A program made the translations under genes and the position numbers. This document shows, one piece after another, positions 25,980-35,194 of a stretch of DNA of 36,930 bases (position 1 is its first letter; each line of letters begins with the position of its first letter). The DNA is taken from assembly GCF_900142725.1 (NCBI RefSeq), contig NZ_FRBW01000010.1, forward strand, positions 1 to 36,930. The letters are read 5' to 3'. The stretch is from Roseibium suaedae (lineage in GTDB: Bacteria; Pseudomonadota; Alphaproteobacteria; Rhizobiales; Stappiaceae). Below the pieces are notes generated by a model. It worked only from the letters and a program-made list of their open reading frames with translations, was not told where the DNA came from and did no database searches.

Positions 25980-27617
25980 TCAGGCACGCAGGCGGCTTTC
26001 AATCAGAAGGCCGCTTTCATCCAGAATGGGATGAGCCACGGATATGATATGCGCATTGATGCGCTTGAGGTCCCGTAACAGATCAAGATGCAGCGAGCTG
26101 GTTTGACGGCTTGCATCCATGCCATCGCGTAAACGCTCCAGATGCCTTTGGGCAGACTGCTTTTCCAAGCGCCGTACCTCAACCTTCAGATCCATCATCT
26201 GCTTGGCAAGATTGAAGTCACCGGTGGTCATGATGGTCTGCGCGACCCGCAGATTGTCGATGGTCAGTTCGAAGAGACGGCTGAGTTCCTCCTGCCCCTG
26301 ACGGGAGAAGACCAGTCCTTGAGACAGTTTCTTCGCGACTTGCGGCATCAATCCCTTTTCGACGATGTCGCCGATATGCTCCAGGTTGATCGCATAGTCA
26401 ATGATCTGGATGGATCTGCGGCTCTGCTGGTCGCTCAACCCGTCCTGCGCAAGCCGGGACAGATAGAGCTTCACTTCCTGCTGAAGAAGATCGACCTTCT
26501 TTTCCAGCGCAGGAACTTCCCCCAAGATGCTCTGGTTGCCGTGCTCGAAGGCCTCATGCACATCGAGGAGCATTTTCTCGACCACGTCACCGACACCCAG
26601 GACCTCCCGCGTTGCGCTGGCAAGAGCAACAACAGGCTGCGAGAGCTCGGATTCGCTCAAATAGCGCGGCCCGGAATCCGCCTTGTCCTGATCAGGAACG
26701 ACGCTTGACATGACCCGTGCCAGCATCCCGGAAAATGGCCAGGCGGCAGCAGCCAGAACCAGATTGAACCCGAGGTGGGCATCAACCGCCAGCCGGTCCA
26801 GGGGAAACTCAAGATACGCCAGTGCCTCTCCTGCATAGCCGGCCAAGGGCAGCGCAACAGCGCAACCGCAAGCCCGGACAATCAGATTGGACAGCGCCAC
26901 TCTTCGCCCAGCGGCGCCCTCGCCAAGAGTTGCAATCACGGGCGGAATGGCTCCCCCCAGATTTGCTCCGAGGACGAGAACCACAATGAGCGAATCCGAC
27001 AAGACGCCGGTGGAGGTGATTGACGTGATCAGAATGATGCCCGCAAGGCTGGACGACGACAGAAAGGCGATCAGCCCGGCAAACACCAGGGCAACCGGCC
27101 AGGCGTTTTCAAGAAGTCCGATAAAGGCTGCAAGCGCCGGCGATTGGCGCAGTGGCTCGGTTGCCCCCCCAAGCAGATGAAGGGAGAGCAACATCAACCC
27201 GACACCGATCAGCGCCTTGCCACCGGCACTTCGCGCGGAAAGCTGGCTTCGATAGAGGATGAGCCCGGTGAAAATCACCAGCGGCGAAATCCATTCAATG
27301 CCTGTTGCAACAATCCAGGCCGTCACCGCAGTCCCGACATTGGCTCCAAGCAGCACCACCTGCGCCATACGCGGCGCAACAAGCGCCTTCTCGACGAAGG
27401 AGGAGATCATCAGGGCGGTGGCGGTGGAGCTTTGCAGGGCAATCGTCGCCACGAAACCGGACAGGAACGAGCGGGCGCCAGTCTTGGTGCCTTTGGCAAG
27501 GCCTGTTCTAAGCCTGGCACCAAAGGCCTGGGTTACGCCGGTCTTGACCTGAGCAAGGCCAAACAGAAGAAGCGCAACCGCACCCAGAAGGTTGATCGTG
27601 ACGATTGCAGATTCCAA
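25980..27617 (-). CDS. Na/Pi cotransporter family protein with PhoU-like C terminus
   Basis: A 545-residue inner-membrane protein. The membrane half contains the two repeat motifs of Na/Pi cotransporters: IALQSSTATALMISSF with VLLGANVGTAVTAW, and FLSSSSLAGIILI with VLGANLGGAIPPVI. From about residue 330 there is a soluble helical PhoU-like domain. The E. coli relative YjbB exports phosphate when intracellular phosphate is high. The start is TTG at 27617, preceded by GAGGGGG; no ATG fits better. It lies 83 bp after the phosphoesterase gene, with a probable promoter of its own in the gap. Next to several phosphatase genes, a role in exporting released phosphate is plausible but unproven. Confidence 0.88.
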   Translation of the reverse strand: MESAIVTINLLGAVALLLFGLAQVKTGVTQAFGARLRTGLAKGTKTGARSFLSGFVATIALQSSTATALMISSFVEKALVAPRMAQVVLLGANVGTAVTAWIVATGIEWISPLVIFTGLILYRSQLSARSAGGKALIGVGLMLLSLHLLGGATEPLRQSPALAAFIGLLENAWPVALVFAGLIAFLSSSSLAGIILITSITSTGVLSDSLIVVLVLGANLGGAIPPVIATLGEGAAGRRVALSNLIVRACGCAVALPLAGYAGEALAYLEFPLDRLAVDAHLGFNLVLAAAAWPFSGMLARVMSSVVPDQDKADSGPRYLSESELSQPVVALASATREVLGVGDVVEKMLLDVHEAFEHGNQSILGEVPALEKKVDLLQQEVKLYLSRLAQDGLSDQQSRRSIQIIDYAINLEHIGDIVEKGLMPQVAKKLSQGLVFSRQGQEELSRLFELTIDNLRVAQTIMTTGDFNLAKQMMDLKVEVRRLEKQSAQRHLERLRDGMDASRQTSSLHLDLLRDLKRINAHIISVAHPILDESGLLIESRLRA

Positions 27618-27662
27618 TTCGGCCCCCTCGATTTTCCATTAGCCAGCTCAGCTTATTCGCGC

Positions 27663-27690
27663 ACTATGCCAGAATAGAGACGGAGGTCAA
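27663..27690 (-). promoter_or_regulatory. Likely promoter of the Na/Pi cotransporter gene
   Basis: Minus strand: TTGACC (27690-27685), 16-bp spacer, CATAGT (27668-27663), starting about 40 bp before the TTG start codon. Its presence means the gene could be expressed apart from the upstream operon. Confidence 0.45.
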
Positions 27691-27700
27691 AATTACTGAC

Positions 27701-29335
27701 CTATCTCGCCAGAAACGCCTTGGTATTGCGGGCACGAGCCACAAAATGTCCAAGCGTGACAAGGAAAAGACGGAAGAACCCCGGCACGGTCTGCTCGCAA
27801 TCCGCTTCTGCAACCAGGTCCGCAGAAATGGCTTCATAGAGCTTCAGCCGGTCTTCGGGCACGGCCCCAAATGCCAGATTTCCGGATGCACGCAACAGAT
27901 ACCAGTCCCGCACCACCAGCATCATCGGGATTTGGGCCATATCCGTTTCAGGCACCGCACAGCCCGCCATTTCACAAATCCCGGACAATGAATGCGCGCG
28001 TGCTGCTTCCGCGGCGGCCTTCGGCCATTCACGCGGAAGATAGCGGTGCTCACAGAGCTCGCCCACGTGCTCGATAAGGAAGTCACCATAGTGGCGGGCC
28101 TCGAGAGCAGGCGCCTTTGTATCACCATTCAAGTCGCATTCCTGACGGTAGGCCCCCAGAATGGACTGATCCATCTCCAGACCGTCGAAAAGAACATCCT
28201 CGATGGCAATTCCATTGTCTGCCAGATCAACCACCTTGAAGGCGGGCGGGTAGGCGACAAGGGACGGAACCGCGACATTGGTCAGCACCTTTCCGTCCTG
28301 CTCGGCAGAGGTCTGACTGTTCACATGCAGATGGCCGCTGAAATGGATGTCGACACCCGCCTCTATCAAGCGCTGTGCCGCTTCGGGTTTCGGCGTGCGC
28401 TTGGCAAAGTTGGAGCCGGCAAAAAGCCGCGGCTCGGCACCAATCTGATCATCAAAAGGATCGATAGCAGGGTAGTGGGAGAAGACCAGAACCTTCTTGC
28501 CCTCGTCCTTCGCCCGCCGGGAAATGGACGTGAGCCAGTCGAAGACAAACTGCTTGTGCCGGATCATGCCGTTCCAGCCGGCATTCGTGCTGTCCACGAA
28601 GGCTGATGCGTCCCGGCGCCCTTCGCATCCGTTTTTCGGTTCGAACACATTGGCGTCGAGCATCACCAGCCAGACCCCCGGAACCGGCTCGACAAGATAA
28701 CTGGCGTCGACCAGAAGCTGCCGGTTCCCGCCGTCTTCGGAGACAACTTCATACTGACGATCCGAGGGAGCGTCGGAGGCTCCGAATGGCGTTTCCCAGT
28801 GAAGATCACGGCTGTTGCGGAAGTAGCCGAAATCCTTCATCGGCAGCAGGCCATCGGGATAGCCACCGCAGTACATGCCGGGCATATCAGTAATGCTGGC
28901 CTTAGCCCCGGCTTCCGCCTTCGGCTTGCTGGTAACAACGATCCGCTGGGCCTGACTGTTCAGGAACTGCTTCGTCTGGTGGCGCCCTTCAGGGCCGAAA
29001 ATGTCATGGTTTCCCGGCAGAGCATAGAACCGGATGCCATCCCGCTCCGCACGCTCCGTCAGGAGATCCCTGACGGAAGCGAGAGTGATGCGCTGGCCAT
29101 CATCGCTGTAATCGCCCAACAGCACGACATGCTGAATGCCCTGGCGTTTCACATCATCCAGAGCAGCATGGAGCGCCGTGTGGCTTTCATTGAACACGCG
29201 GGTCGAAGATCTGGTTTCCGCCCAGCTGCGCAGGGAGAGCATGCGCCCGTCCCTCGCCAGCCGATCAAAACCGTAGTCAGCCTGAATGTCATGAAAATGA
29301 GCGTCAGAGATGATGGCAAAGCGGAAGTCAGGCAT
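27701..29335 (-). CDS. Calcineurin-like metallophosphoesterase
   Basis: A 544-residue protein without a signal peptide, so probably cytoplasmic. Metal-ligand motifs are all present: ISDAHFH (D11, H13), LLGDYSDDG (D75), LPGNHDIFG (N109, H110), FSHYP (H287) and FSGHLHVNS (H335, H337). The family cleaves phosphomonoesters or diesters. A long insert (about 115-260) and a C-terminal extension of about 200 residues make it larger than minimal members and may set specificity. The ATG overlaps the end of the phosphatase gene upstream by 8 bp, so the two are coupled. Last gene of the LacI-linked operon. Substrate unknown. Confidence 0.85.
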   Translation of the reverse strand: MPDFRFAIISDAHFHDIQADYGFDRLARDGRMLSLRSWAETRSSTRVFNESHTALHAALDDVKRQGIQHVVLLGDYSDDGQRITLASVRDLLTERAERDGIRFYALPGNHDIFGPEGRHQTKQFLNSQAQRIVVTSKPKAEAGAKASITDMPGMYCGGYPDGLLPMKDFGYFRNSRDLHWETPFGASDAPSDRQYEVVSEDGGNRQLLVDASYLVEPVPGVWLVMLDANVFEPKNGCEGRRDASAFVDSTNAGWNGMIRHKQFVFDWLTSISRRAKDEGKKVLVFSHYPAIDPFDDQIGAEPRLFAGSNFAKRTPKPEAAQRLIEAGVDIHFSGHLHVNSQTSAEQDGKVLTNVAVPSLVAYPPAFKVVDLADNGIAIEDVLFDGLEMDQSILGAYRQECDLNGDTKAPALEARHYGDFLIEHVGELCEHRYLPREWPKAAAEAARAHSLSGICEMAGCAVPETDMAQIPMMLVVRDWYLLRASGNLAFGAVPEDRLKLYEAISADLVAEADCEQTVPGFFRLFLVTLGHFVARARNTKAFLAR

Positions 29336-29972
29336 GGTTCTCCGTCCGGTGAGCCAGGTCTTTTGCTTCGATCATGTCAATGAGATCGCTCGCCCGGCGC
29401 GCCGCTTCGTATAGCATTGGTTTGGGCGTCTCGAACCATTCGTCTGGCCGCAATTCCCGTTTCTCACGAATATGTGCCACCGCACTATCAAGGGTCGGGA
29501 AAAGATGGGGTTGCTGCTTGTGCAGGAACAACGCGACCAGGGACACGGACCGGCTGCGCCCGCTGCGGCAGTTCACCAGTACATTGCCACCATCCTCGAA
29601 GGGATAGGTCGCCCGTTTCGGCATGGTCTGCCGCAGGGCACCCAGAAGAATATAATAGCCCCCCAGCATCATCGTGTCCGGATTGCCGCCGCCATCAATC
29701 ATTCCGAGCTTGTAATAGCGAACCTCTGAAAATCCGGTCGCGCACTTGTCGCCATCTTCCGGATTGGCCGGATTGCGGACAAAGTTGATGTCCAGGTTCA
29801 CGGCGCAGTTCACGACGATGGAAATTCCGTTCTCGCGCAACAGGCCAAGGTCACGGGCCCCTTCCAATCCGCCGATGAACAGGGACGAATTGTTCGGAGC
29901 GAGGCCTTCCGTGATCAGGCTGATGGCAGGCCGGTCATAGACCGGCGCCTTGCGCGTTTCTTCAATCTGCAT
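29328..29972 (-). CDS. Dual-specificity-type (tyrosine-like) phosphatase
   Basis: A 214-residue protein with a protein-tyrosine-phosphatase loop, NCRSGRSRS (C135, R141), and a candidate general acid D93 in GMIDGGGNPD. The family signature is HCx5R; here the residue before the catalytic cysteine is asparagine (N134) instead of histidine, which may change the cysteine's acidity. An N-terminal SSLFIGGLEGARDLGLL and SIVVNCAVNL resemble dual-specificity and lipid/inositol phosphatases. It is encoded 16 bp after the ABC ATPase gene and overlaps the phosphoesterase gene. In this metabolic context a small phosphorylated molecule is as likely a substrate as a protein. Confidence 0.8.
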   Translation of the reverse strand: MQIEETRKAPVYDRPAISLITEGLAPNNSSLFIGGLEGARDLGLLRENGISIVVNCAVNLDINFVRNPANPEDGDKCATGFSEVRYYKLGMIDGGGNPDTMMLGGYYILLGALRQTMPKRATYPFEDGGNVLVNCRSGRSRSVSLVALFLHKQQPHLFPTLDSAVAHIREKRELRPDEWFETPKPMLYEAARRASDLIDMIEAKDLAHRTENHA

Positions 29973-29988
29973 TCAATCAATCTTTCTT

Positions 29989-31113
29989 TCAGGCCGCGTT
30001 CGCGTTGCCGCGCTGCAGGTCCGACTTGATGCTTTCGCCCGTCTTGTTGTCGAACAGCATGATGGCGCTGCCATCGAACTCCAGCCAGACGCGCTTGTTC
30101 GGCCAGCTTTCGATGAACCGCGAGACGAGAACAGTGAACCGCTGCCCGTTGGCGTTGAGGGACACGATCGTCTGCGATCCGGTCGGCTGCACAACATCGA
30201 CTTCGGCCATCAGCGTATTGGGCCTGGACTGTTCCAGAATGGTCAGGCGTTCGGGACGAATGCCGAACTTGACCTTGCCGCCGGAGTGGACGGCCTGGTT
30301 CGGCAGCGGAATCGTGACGCCGGCATAGGAAATCGCACTCTGCTTGCCGTCCTGGACCAGGTCGCCTTCCAGAAGGTTCAGCTTCGGATCGCCGATGAAT
30401 TCGGCAACAAAGAGATTGCTCGGCTGATGATAGATTTCATAGGGAGAGCCAACCTGCTGGATCCTGCCGCCGTTCATGACGACAATCAGGTCAGACATGG
30501 TGAGCGCTTCCACCTGGTCATGGGTCACGTAGACGGTGGTCGCCCCGAGATCACGGGACAGGCGCTTGAGTTCTGCCCGCATTTCAGTCCGCAGAACCGC
30601 ATCCAGGTTGGACAAGGGCTCATCCATCAACAGAATGGAATTGCGGGCTGCGATCAACCGGGCGACTGCCACGCGCTGCTGCTGCCCACCGGACAGTTCG
30701 GACGGGAACCGTTCTTCCATTCCCTTCAGCTGCACCTTTGTCAGGGCCTCCTCCAGACGCGCGGCGATATCCGCCTTCGGCAGTTTGGACTGCTGCAACG
30801 CCAGAGTGATGTTCCGGTCCACCTTCATGTTGGGCCAGAGGGCATAGCTCTGGAAAATGAACCCGAGCCCGCGCTTTTCCGGCGGAATGAACTCGGCCGT
30901 GTCCCCGGAATAGGCCCGGCGGCCCGCAAGGGACAGCTCACCGCCCGACGGTTTTTCAAGACCGGCAATGATCCGCAGGGTCGTTGTCTTGCCGCAGCCT
31001 GAAGGGCCGAGAAGTGTCACGAACTTGCCCTTGGGGATTTCGAGATCAAGCGGCGGAATGGCAAGATGGGTGCCATAGGATTTGGTTATGCCTTTGAGGC
31101 TGACTTCAATCAT
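29989..31113 (-). CDS. ABC transporter ATP-binding protein (PotA/UgpC/FbpC-like, TOBE domain)
   Basis: A 374-residue cytoplasmic ATPase. Walker A GPSGCGKTTTL (about residues 36-46), Q-loop FQSYALWPN, signature LSGGQQQR, Walker B ILLMDEP, H-loop VTHDQVEA. Residues about 240-370 form the TOBE regulatory domain (FIGDPKLNLLEGD, KFGIRPERL). The ATG at 31113 follows GGGAGGTTCAA; the longer frame to 31197 has no such site. It serves the fused permease and binding protein encoded just upstream. This ATPase class is shared by ferric, polyamine, sugar-phosphate and phosphonate importers, so the context must decide. Confidence 0.92.
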   Translation of the reverse strand: MIEVSLKGITKSYGTHLAIPPLDLEIPKGKFVTLLGPSGCGKTTTLRIIAGLEKPSGGELSLAGRRAYSGDTAEFIPPEKRGLGFIFQSYALWPNMKVDRNITLALQQSKLPKADIAARLEEALTKVQLKGMEERFPSELSGGQQQRVAVARLIAARNSILLMDEPLSNLDAVLRTEMRAELKRLSRDLGATTVYVTHDQVEALTMSDLIVVMNGGRIQQVGSPYEIYHQPSNLFVAEFIGDPKLNLLEGDLVQDGKQSAISYAGVTIPLPNQAVHSGGKVKFGIRPERLTILEQSRPNTLMAEVDVVQPTGSQTIVSLNANGQRFTVLVSRFIESWPNKRVWLEFDGSAIMLFDNKTGESIKSDLQRGNANAA

Positions 31114-31165
31114 TTGAACCTCCCGGAGATCGGGGCTGCGCCCTGGCGCAACCCCTTTGCCTTGC

Positions 31166-32395
31166 TTATTGGCTCGTTTCGTAGACCCAGAAATCATTCA
31201 TGGCCGCCACATTGTCCCGCTGGAACTCCGGAGAACCCCAGATCTTGCTCACTTCGGGCCAGTTTTCTGCGCCCTTGGGGAGCGGCACGTCAGTGCGCGG
31301 CGAGAAAGTGCCAACCTTGTAGTAGGCCCCGAGCCCCTGCAGCAGCTTCAGGCTTTCGCCTTCCCGGTAGGGCTTTTCGAGCTTGCTGTCCTTGTTCAGG
31401 TCAGGAGATCCCATCTGGAAGGCGACAAACAGCTTTGCCGCATTCGGATGAGGCGCACGGCCAGCAATGGATGTGTAGGTCGAATAGGCAAAGACAGCGG
31501 CCGGATCGATCTCGTAAGGGATCGCGTTGGCATAGTCGTCGCTGGCGTTCTTGTTGATGTAATGCATGCTCGCGAAGGTGATCAGCGGCTTTTCCTGTCC
31601 CTTGAGACCGGAAGCCGTTGCCAGCTTGGAGCCGGACTTGAAGATCACCAGATCGTTCTTCAGAAGACGATGAAGGAACTCATATCCCGCATTCTCAATC
31701 CCTTCGGACAGTTCCAGCGGCTTGCCTGCATAGTCCTGATAGGCCTTGTCGAACTGGTCTGCGTGTTCCGTGATCGAGGTCAGAAGCGCCAGAGTGGTCA
31801 AGGAGCCCAGCGGGCTCTTCATCGCAAAGCGGCTCTTCCATTCCGGCTCGGTTAGCTGCCAGACGTTTTTGATCGGCGAACCTTCCGGGAAGCTGTCGGC
31901 ATTATACATCAGCGCCGTTGCTTCAACGACCTGGGTCAGAAGCGGTTCACGCAGATTTTCAGGAATGACATCAACCAGATAACGGGGAACATAGTTGACG
32001 ATGAGGTTCTTCGGCAGAAGGTCGTAGATCATCTGCGCAGCGCCGCCGGTGTTCACCACATCCACATTGTAGATGCCAGCCTGTTGCTCCCGAACCACCT
32101 TCTCGATGGTCTTCTCGGAACCAAGGTCATAGGCATTGACCTTGATCTCCGGATAGAGCTTCTGGAAATCCTCAGCCAGGGCGTTGACGCCCGATGACGA
32201 GGAATAAACCGTCACTTCACCTTCAGCCTTTGCCTTGGCGATGATGTCGTTCCAGTCTTCCTCCTGAGGCTGGAACTCGGACAGCTTTGCCGTTTCGAGC
32301 CAGGACTTGAAATCCGCATCCTGGGCAAGAGCTCCGGACATTGGCAGGGCCATCAGACCTACCGCCAGAACAGATCGCAAAAACGTCTTTCTCAT
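31166..32395 (-). CDS. ABC transporter substrate-binding protein, FbpA/AfuA-like
   Basis: A 409-residue periplasmic protein with a signal peptide (about residues 1-24, ending GALAQ). The mature domain has VTVYSSSSGVNALAEDFQKL, VDVVNTGGAAQM and FAYSTYTSIAGRAPHPNAAK, typical of the ferric/hexose-phosphate binding group. Ferric FbpA proteins use two adjacent tyrosines after the hinge; at the apparently matching place this one has MHYIN, so one is missing. A YY occurs only near the C terminus. With phosphatase genes around it, an organophosphate ligand (as for AfuA of Actinobacillus) seems likelier than ferric iron. Start at 32395 chosen for GGAGGAGAAAGC. It lies 29 bp after the permease gene. 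Confidence 0.85.
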   Translation of the reverse strand: MRKTFLRSVLAVGLMALPMSGALAQDADFKSWLETAKLSEFQPQEEDWNDIIAKAKAEGEVTVYSSSSGVNALAEDFQKLYPEIKVNAYDLGSEKTIEKVVREQQAGIYNVDVVNTGGAAQMIYDLLPKNLIVNYVPRYLVDVIPENLREPLLTQVVEATALMYNADSFPEGSPIKNVWQLTEPEWKSRFAMKSPLGSLTTLALLTSITEHADQFDKAYQDYAGKPLELSEGIENAGYEFLHRLLKNDLVIFKSGSKLATASGLKGQEKPLITFASMHYINKNASDDYANAIPYEIDPAAVFAYSTYTSIAGRAPHPNAAKLFVAFQMGSPDLNKDSKLEKPYREGESLKLLQGLGAYYKVGTFSPRTDVPLPKGAENWPEVSKIWGSPEFQRDNVAAMNDFWVYETSQ

Positions 32396-32424
32396 GCTTT
32401 CTCCTCCATTTCGGGCCCGCCTCC

Positions 32425-34242
32425 TCATGCGAAGCCCATCTTCGTATTCCGGAAAACCAGCCGGAAAAGAACGTTGCAGCCGACCACGAGGATCACGAGC
32501 AGCAAGGTGGCCGCCCCGATAAGCTGCGGCACGTCGTCCGTCTGATAGCTGTAGATGACGCTGGCCAGCACCGCGGTTGACGGGGTGACCAGAAGGATGA
32601 TCAGGGAGAGCTCGCGCATCGTGCCGATGAATGTCAGCAGCATTCCGGAGATCAGGCCGGATGAGGCAAGCGGCACCACAATCCGGCGCACCCGGGCCAA
32701 CCAGCCGATGCCCTGAACTCTCGCAGATTCCTCAAGCGACTTGTCGATCTGAAGCAGGGCTGCAATGCCGGTTCGCGACGTATAGGGCAGGTTTTTCACG
32801 GTCGCGATCAGCACCAGAAGCGCGAAGGTGCCGTAGAGTGCCGGGATCGGGCCGACCGGTTTCGAGAACATGCCGATGTAGATCGCCCCGAAGGCAACCG
32901 CCGGGAAAATATAAGGCAGGAACGCGGCCAGCTCGAGCGCCTTGGAGGAGATCGTGCCACGGGTACGCACCACCACATAGCCGATGAGGAACCCGAACAC
33001 GCCGGTCATCAAGGCTGCGAAGAAGGCAAGTTTCAGACTGTTCCAGGCAGCACCAAGGATCTGCGGATTCTGGAAAACACCCGGGTATAGCGCATTCACA
33101 CCGCCCCGTTCTCCAAACCAGTAGTGGAGCGTCAGATTGGACAGGCTGTATTCACCGGCGGTCGCCGACAGGGATTCCAGCAGCAGCAGACCGATTGGCA
33201 ACACAACAGTGAAGCAGAGCAGAAGCAGCACGAAGCCAAACACCAGCCAGCGGAGAGGTCCGAGGTCCACTTCCCGGCGGCGGAACCCCTTGCCGGACAT
33301 GGTCACAAAGCTCTTCCGGACACCGATCACTCGCTGGTTGATCCAGATGAACAGGATCGCCATGACCACCAGCACCAGGGCGAGCAGATACCCGTCCCCG
33401 ACATTCCGGGATCCGATAGCCGCATAGATCTGCGTTGGCAGCACAAAATAGCGGATCGGCATGCCCAGGACTGCTGGGGTCCCGAAAGAACCGATCACAC
33501 GGATAAAGGTCATCACCACGGCTGACCCCAAAGCCGGCAGAACCAGCGGGGCCGTGATCGACAGGAATTGACGGAACCTGGACAGCCCCGCAATCGCCCC
33601 GGCCTCTTCCAGCTGGCTGTCGACAGTTGTCAGCGATCCGGAAATGATGAGGTAGGCGTAGACGTAATAGTGAAATGCCAGGCAGATGATGATCGGCAGG
33701 GCGCCGAAAGCCAGCCAATCGGGCGGTTGCACACCGGTAAGATAGGCAAGCACTCCCGAGGATCCGCCCAAGCGGTCATTCTTGAAGAAGGTGATCCAGG
33801 CCAGTGCCATCACCCAGGACGGCAGCATGTAAGGCATCACGACGGCGGCGTTCACCGTTTCCCGGAAAGGCACATTGGTCCGCACCACGATCCAGGCAAG
33901 CGTCGCCCCAAGGGCGAGGCAGACGATGGTCGCGCCAAAGGCGGTGATCAGGGAGTTGATAAACGGCTTGTAGAAAAGCGCCCAGGACAGGCGACCGGAG
34001 AAGACCCGCTCATAATGAAAAGTGGTCAGTTCACCGGTTTCACGGCCAGGCAGATAGGCCGCATCATAGGGCTGCACGGTGATCGTTTCCCGCAGCAGCT
34101 GAAGCAAAGGCATGACCACAAGAAACGCCAGAAGCGCGGCCATCACGAGCGCGATCAGACGTTCTGGCGCACTAAAATAGGTGACAAGCCTGCGTCCGAA
34201 CGCCCGGCTCCCACCCTGCGGTGAAAGTGTGGTTACAGTCAT
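32425..34242 (-). CDS. ABC transporter permease, fused two-domain (FbpB/AfuB-like)
   Basis: A 605-residue inner-membrane protein with two BPD_transp_1 domains joined end to end, as in FbpB and ThiP. Each half has a coupling (EAA) loop: EEAGAIAGLSRFRQFLSITA (about residue 215) and EESARVQGIGWLARVRRIVV (about 505). About twelve membrane segments are visible. The ATG at 34242 follows GGGAGGAAACC; an upstream extension of the frame to 34455 runs into the phosphatase gene and is not real. It is the second gene of the LacI-linked operon, 40 bp after the IMPase-family gene. It works with the binding protein and ATPase encoded next. Confidence 0.92.
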   Translation of the reverse strand: MTVTTLSPQGGSRAFGRRLVTYFSAPERLIALVMAALLAFLVVMPLLQLLRETITVQPYDAAYLPGRETGELTTFHYERVFSGRLSWALFYKPFINSLITAFGATIVCLALGATLAWIVVRTNVPFRETVNAAVVMPYMLPSWVMALAWITFFKNDRLGGSSGVLAYLTGVQPPDWLAFGALPIIICLAFHYYVYAYLIISGSLTTVDSQLEEAGAIAGLSRFRQFLSITAPLVLPALGSAVVMTFIRVIGSFGTPAVLGMPIRYFVLPTQIYAAIGSRNVGDGYLLALVLVVMAILFIWINQRVIGVRKSFVTMSGKGFRRREVDLGPLRWLVFGFVLLLLCFTVVLPIGLLLLESLSATAGEYSLSNLTLHYWFGERGGVNALYPGVFQNPQILGAAWNSLKLAFFAALMTGVFGFLIGYVVVRTRGTISSKALELAAFLPYIFPAVAFGAIYIGMFSKPVGPIPALYGTFALLVLIATVKNLPYTSRTGIAALLQIDKSLEESARVQGIGWLARVRRIVVPLASSGLISGMLLTFIGTMRELSLIILLVTPSTAVLASVIYSYQTDDVPQLIGAATLLLVILVVGCNVLFRLVFRNTKMGFA

Positions 34243-34282
34243 GGTTTCCTCCCAGCCGCCCTCCTCAGAACGGCCTCGTCCG

Positions 34283-35113
34283 TCAGGCGATTGCCTGGTC
34301 GCAAATGTCCTTGAAATCGATGGTCTTGACCGGAATGCCCGCACTCGAGCTGATGCCATGAGCAATCGCGGGTGAGGCAACGAGAACCGGACCACCGCGT
34401 TCGAGATCGCCAAGCTCCAGATAGGGACAGACCAGCCCGCCCGCCTCTTCAACAATCAGCATGCCGGGAACACAGTCCCAGGAGTTCATGTGCAACTCGA
34501 CATATGCATCCGAACGCCCATCGGCGACATGTGCCAACGCAAGAGCGCCGGATCCGCACCGGCGAACATTGAATCCAATCGCTAGAAGCTCAGTGACAAC
34601 TTCCAGATACCGGGCATTCGGAACACGGGTCGACCACCCCATTTCCACGGAAGCCGCACGATAGTCTGCCGTGTTGGACACCTTGATCGGCTTGCCGTTC
34701 AGCGTTGCCCCTTTGCCCCTGCGAGCAAGATAGAGTTCTCCAAGCACCGGATTGTAGATCCCCGCGAGTTCTGGAACTCCATTCAGCAGGTAACCGATCG
34801 AAATGCAGAAATGAGGGACGCCACGTGCGAAATTGGCTGTTCCGTCGACCGGATCAACCACCCAGACGCTGCCACTGATGGTGCCGCCACCTTCCTCTCC
34901 GAAGAAACTGTCCTGCGGGAATGCTTTTCCAAGCGCGTCACGCACATGCGCTTCTGAAGCCGCATCGGTCTCGGTGAGATAGTCCTGCGGTCCCTTCATG
35001 GAAAAGGTGTTGCTGACGCGGGTTTCAAAACCGGACTTCACCAGTTGGCCGGCAGACTGAATCACTGCCTGAAGAAATTCGAACCGGCTGTCCAGATGAT
35101 CGCTGTTACTCAA
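34283..35113 (-). CDS. Inositol-monophosphatase-family phosphatase
   Basis: A 276-residue soluble enzyme. Metal-site motifs of the family: DYLTETDAASE, FFGEEGGG, WVVDPVDGTANFARG and the C-terminal SWDCVPGMLIVEEAGG (usual WDxAAG, here WDCVPG). The family removes phosphate from inositol phosphates, sugar phosphates, histidinol phosphate or PAP. The start was taken as TTG at 35113, because GGGAGGC sits just before it; a GTG at 35131 lies inside the operator. First gene of the operon controlled by the adjacent LacI-type regulator. The altered residue pair near the last motif may reflect its substrate. Confidence 0.87.
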   Translation of the reverse strand: MSNSDHLDSRFEFLQAVIQSAGQLVKSGFETRVSNTFSMKGPQDYLTETDAASEAHVRDALGKAFPQDSFFGEEGGGTISGSVWVVDPVDGTANFARGVPHFCISIGYLLNGVPELAGIYNPVLGELYLARRGKGATLNGKPIKVSNTADYRAASVEMGWSTRVPNARYLEVVTELLAIGFNVRRCGSGALALAHVADGRSDAYVELHMNSWDCVPGMLIVEEAGGLVCPYLELGDLERGGPVLVASPAIAHGISSSAGIPVKTIDFKDICDQAIA

Positions 35114-35125
35114 GCTTGCCTCCCG

Positions 35126-35158
35126 TTGCACACGTGTTCAATTTGCACACGCGTGCAA
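35126..35158 (-). promoter_or_regulatory. Two tandem LacI-type operators
   Basis: Two CG-centred 16-bp dyads: TTGCACACGTGTTCAA (35126-35141) and TTGCACACGCGTGCAA (35143-35158), each 14 of 16 self-complementary, with centres 17 bp apart. They lie between the lacI-type gene and the IMPase-family gene, immediately before the latter's ribosome site, so bound repressor would block transcription of the operon. Confidence 0.75.
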
Positions 35159-35194
35159 TCATGCGCAAGCCTTTTTTGAGCGAGCTTGAAAGAA

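Noticed and set aside
31166..34242. Ferric iron importer (FbpABC) as the function of the second ABC system
   Set aside because: The families overlap with phosphate-ester importers, the apparent ferric tyrosine pair is incomplete, no iron box precedes the operon and three phosphatase genes share it. Not fully excluded.
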